Source: Phosphoribacter sp964647395 (GTDB taxonomy: Bacteria > Actinomycetota > Actinomycetes > Actinomycetales > Dermatophilaceae). Taken from it: a stretch of DNA of 22,984 nt. Below, one piece after another: positions 22,453-22,984 of the stretch; the stretch's first letter is position 1; each line of letters opens with the position of its first letter. The notes under the pieces were generated by a model. The model had not been told where the DNA came from. It ran no database searches and was given only the letters and a program-made list of their open reading frames with translations. The position numbers and the translations under genes are program-made. The stretch covers positions 1 to 22,984 of the forward strand of contig CAZYHR010000050.1 in assembly GCA_964647395.1 (NCBI GenBank), in the 5' to 3' direction.

Positions 22453-22462
22453 GCGGCATACC
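22453..22462. repeat. Copy of the GCGGCATAC motif between groES and groEL
   Basis: GCGGCATACC lies 8 nt after the groES frame's TGA and directly before the groEL ribosome binding site (GAGAAGGA). It is one of three copies of the motif that fall outside coding sequence. Confidence 0.6.
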
Positions 22463-22477
22463 TGAGAAGGAATCCTC

Positions 22478-22984
22478 ATGGCTAAGACGCTGGAGTTCGA
22501 CGACTCCGCACGCAAGGCGCTGGAGCGGGGCGTCGACGCCCTCGCCAACGCCGTCAAGGTGACCCTGGGCCCCAAGGGCCGCAACGTCGTCATCGACAAG
22601 AAGTGGGGCGCCCCGACGATCACGAACGACGGGGTGACCATCGCCCGCGAGGTGGAGCTCGAGGACTCCTACGAGAACCTCGGCGCCCAGCTCGCCAAGG
22701 AGGTCGCCACCAAGACCAACGACATCGCCGGCGACGGCACGACGACCGCCACGGTGCTGGCCCAGGCCATGGTCAAGGAGGGCCTGCGCAACGTCGCCGC
22801 CGGTGCCGCTCCGGCCGCGCTCAAGCGCGGCATGGACAAGGCCGTCGAGGCGGTCAACGACCGGCTGCTCGCCGACGCCCGCGAGGTCGAGGGCACCGAG
22901 GAGATCGGCCAGGTCGCCGCGCTCTCGGCCCAGGACAACCAGATCGGCGAGACCATCGCGCAGGCCTTCGACAAGGTCGGCAAG
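22478..22984 (+). CDS. groEL: Chaperonin GroEL, first 169 codons
   Basis: GroEL folds proteins in an ATP-driven double ring. ATG 22478 follows GAGAAGGA at a suitable distance. The visible part has MAKTLEFDDSARKALERG, VTLGPKGRNVVID, TNDGVTIAREVELED, GAQLAKEVATKTNDIAGDGTTTATVLAQ with the ATP-hydrolysis Asp, and AALSAQDNQIGE, all canonical for the equatorial and early intermediate domains. The frame is intact to the edge of the window. Sitting next to groES it corresponds to the GroEL1 position of actinobacteria with two groEL genes; the C-terminal tail that would confirm this is outside the window. It should be co-transcribed from the CIRCE-controlled promoter. Confidence 0.97.
   Translation, partial: MAKTLEFDDSARKALERGVDALANAVKVTLGPKGRNVVIDKKWGAPTITNDGVTIAREVELEDSYENLGAQLAKEVATKTNDIAGDGTTTATVLAQAMVKEGLRNVAAGAAPAALKRGMDKAVEAVNDRLLADAREVEGTEEIGQVAALSAQDNQIGETIAQAFDKVGK

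Noticed and set aside
1..22984. The GCGGCATAC copies as polar FtsK-guiding (KOPS-like) sites
   Set aside because: Eight copies lie on each strand in a single 23-kb stretch, so there is no strand bias as polar guides would need.
1..22984. CRISPR arrays, phage genes, insertion sequences, tRNA or rRNA genes
   Set aside because: No spaced palindromic repeat array, transposase or integrase motif, or tRNA-like cloverleaf was seen on either strand.

Overview
The window is high-GC DNA (roughly 70-75% by eye) with mostly housekeeping gene content. Actinobacterial-type CoaA, a fused NnrE-NnrD, a tsaE-tsaB-rimI-tsaD cluster, a DUF222/HNH (13E12-type) gene and CIRCE-controlled groESL point to an actinomycete. 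A member of Micrococcales such as Intrasporangiaceae/Dermatophilaceae is my best guess, but that placement is inference from general resemblance and not a database match.

Layout. 1-480 is the 3' part of a DUF808 membrane protein. 652-1431 is a secreted or anchored lysozyme-like (SLT/RPF-type) cell-wall protein. coaA (minus, 1441-2412) converges on it and diverges from a small methyltransferase (2484-3221). A long plus-strand run then covers cell-wall and cofactor metabolism: glmS, acpS, the nnrE-nnrD fusion, alr, an alpha/beta hydrolase, tsaE, tsaB, rimI and tsaD. Several of these junctions are ATGA or TGATG overlaps, which suggests translational coupling. tsaD ends at a candidate two-way terminator facing a minus-strand DUF222/HNH gene (12211-14055). 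A minus-strand GH3 lipoprotein (14260-15585) follows. Next come a nucleoside hydrolase-ribokinase pair (overlap GTGA), a secreted protein with three LDTR-type repeats (17607-19286), a minus-strand THUMP-like methyltransferase, and a divergent glutaryl-CoA-dehydrogenase-type gene. The last kilobase holds a tandem array of G-rich hairpins, a textbook sigma-A promoter overlaid by two CIRCE elements, groES, and the first 169 codons of groEL.

How the genes work together. GlmS, Alr, the lysozyme-like protein and the GH3 lipoprotein bear on peptidoglycan supply or turnover. CoaA and AcpS supply CoA and phosphopantetheine. TsaE/TsaB/TsaD make the tRNA t6A37 modification. The nucleoside hydrolase and ribokinase would salvage ribose from nucleosides.

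What stands out. (1) A 9-mer, GCGGCATAC, occurs 15 times, plus one copy with a single mismatch. It sits on both strands, in several reading frames and in intergenic sites, in a window where I would expect fewer than one by chance. Two copies form a perfect 13-bp-arm inverted repeat. This looks like DNA-level selection for a dispersed signal. (2) groES carries an in-frame TAG at codon 71 inside a 12-codon divergent, AT-leaning patch, while the rest of its 97-codon frame is intact. (3) At least seven genes look leaderless, with a -10-like hexamer 6-7 nt before the start codon. (4) There are several local tandem repeats: about 45 bp x 3.6, 17 bp x 3 and 9 bp x 6. I saw no CRISPR array, phage, insertion sequence or tRNA.
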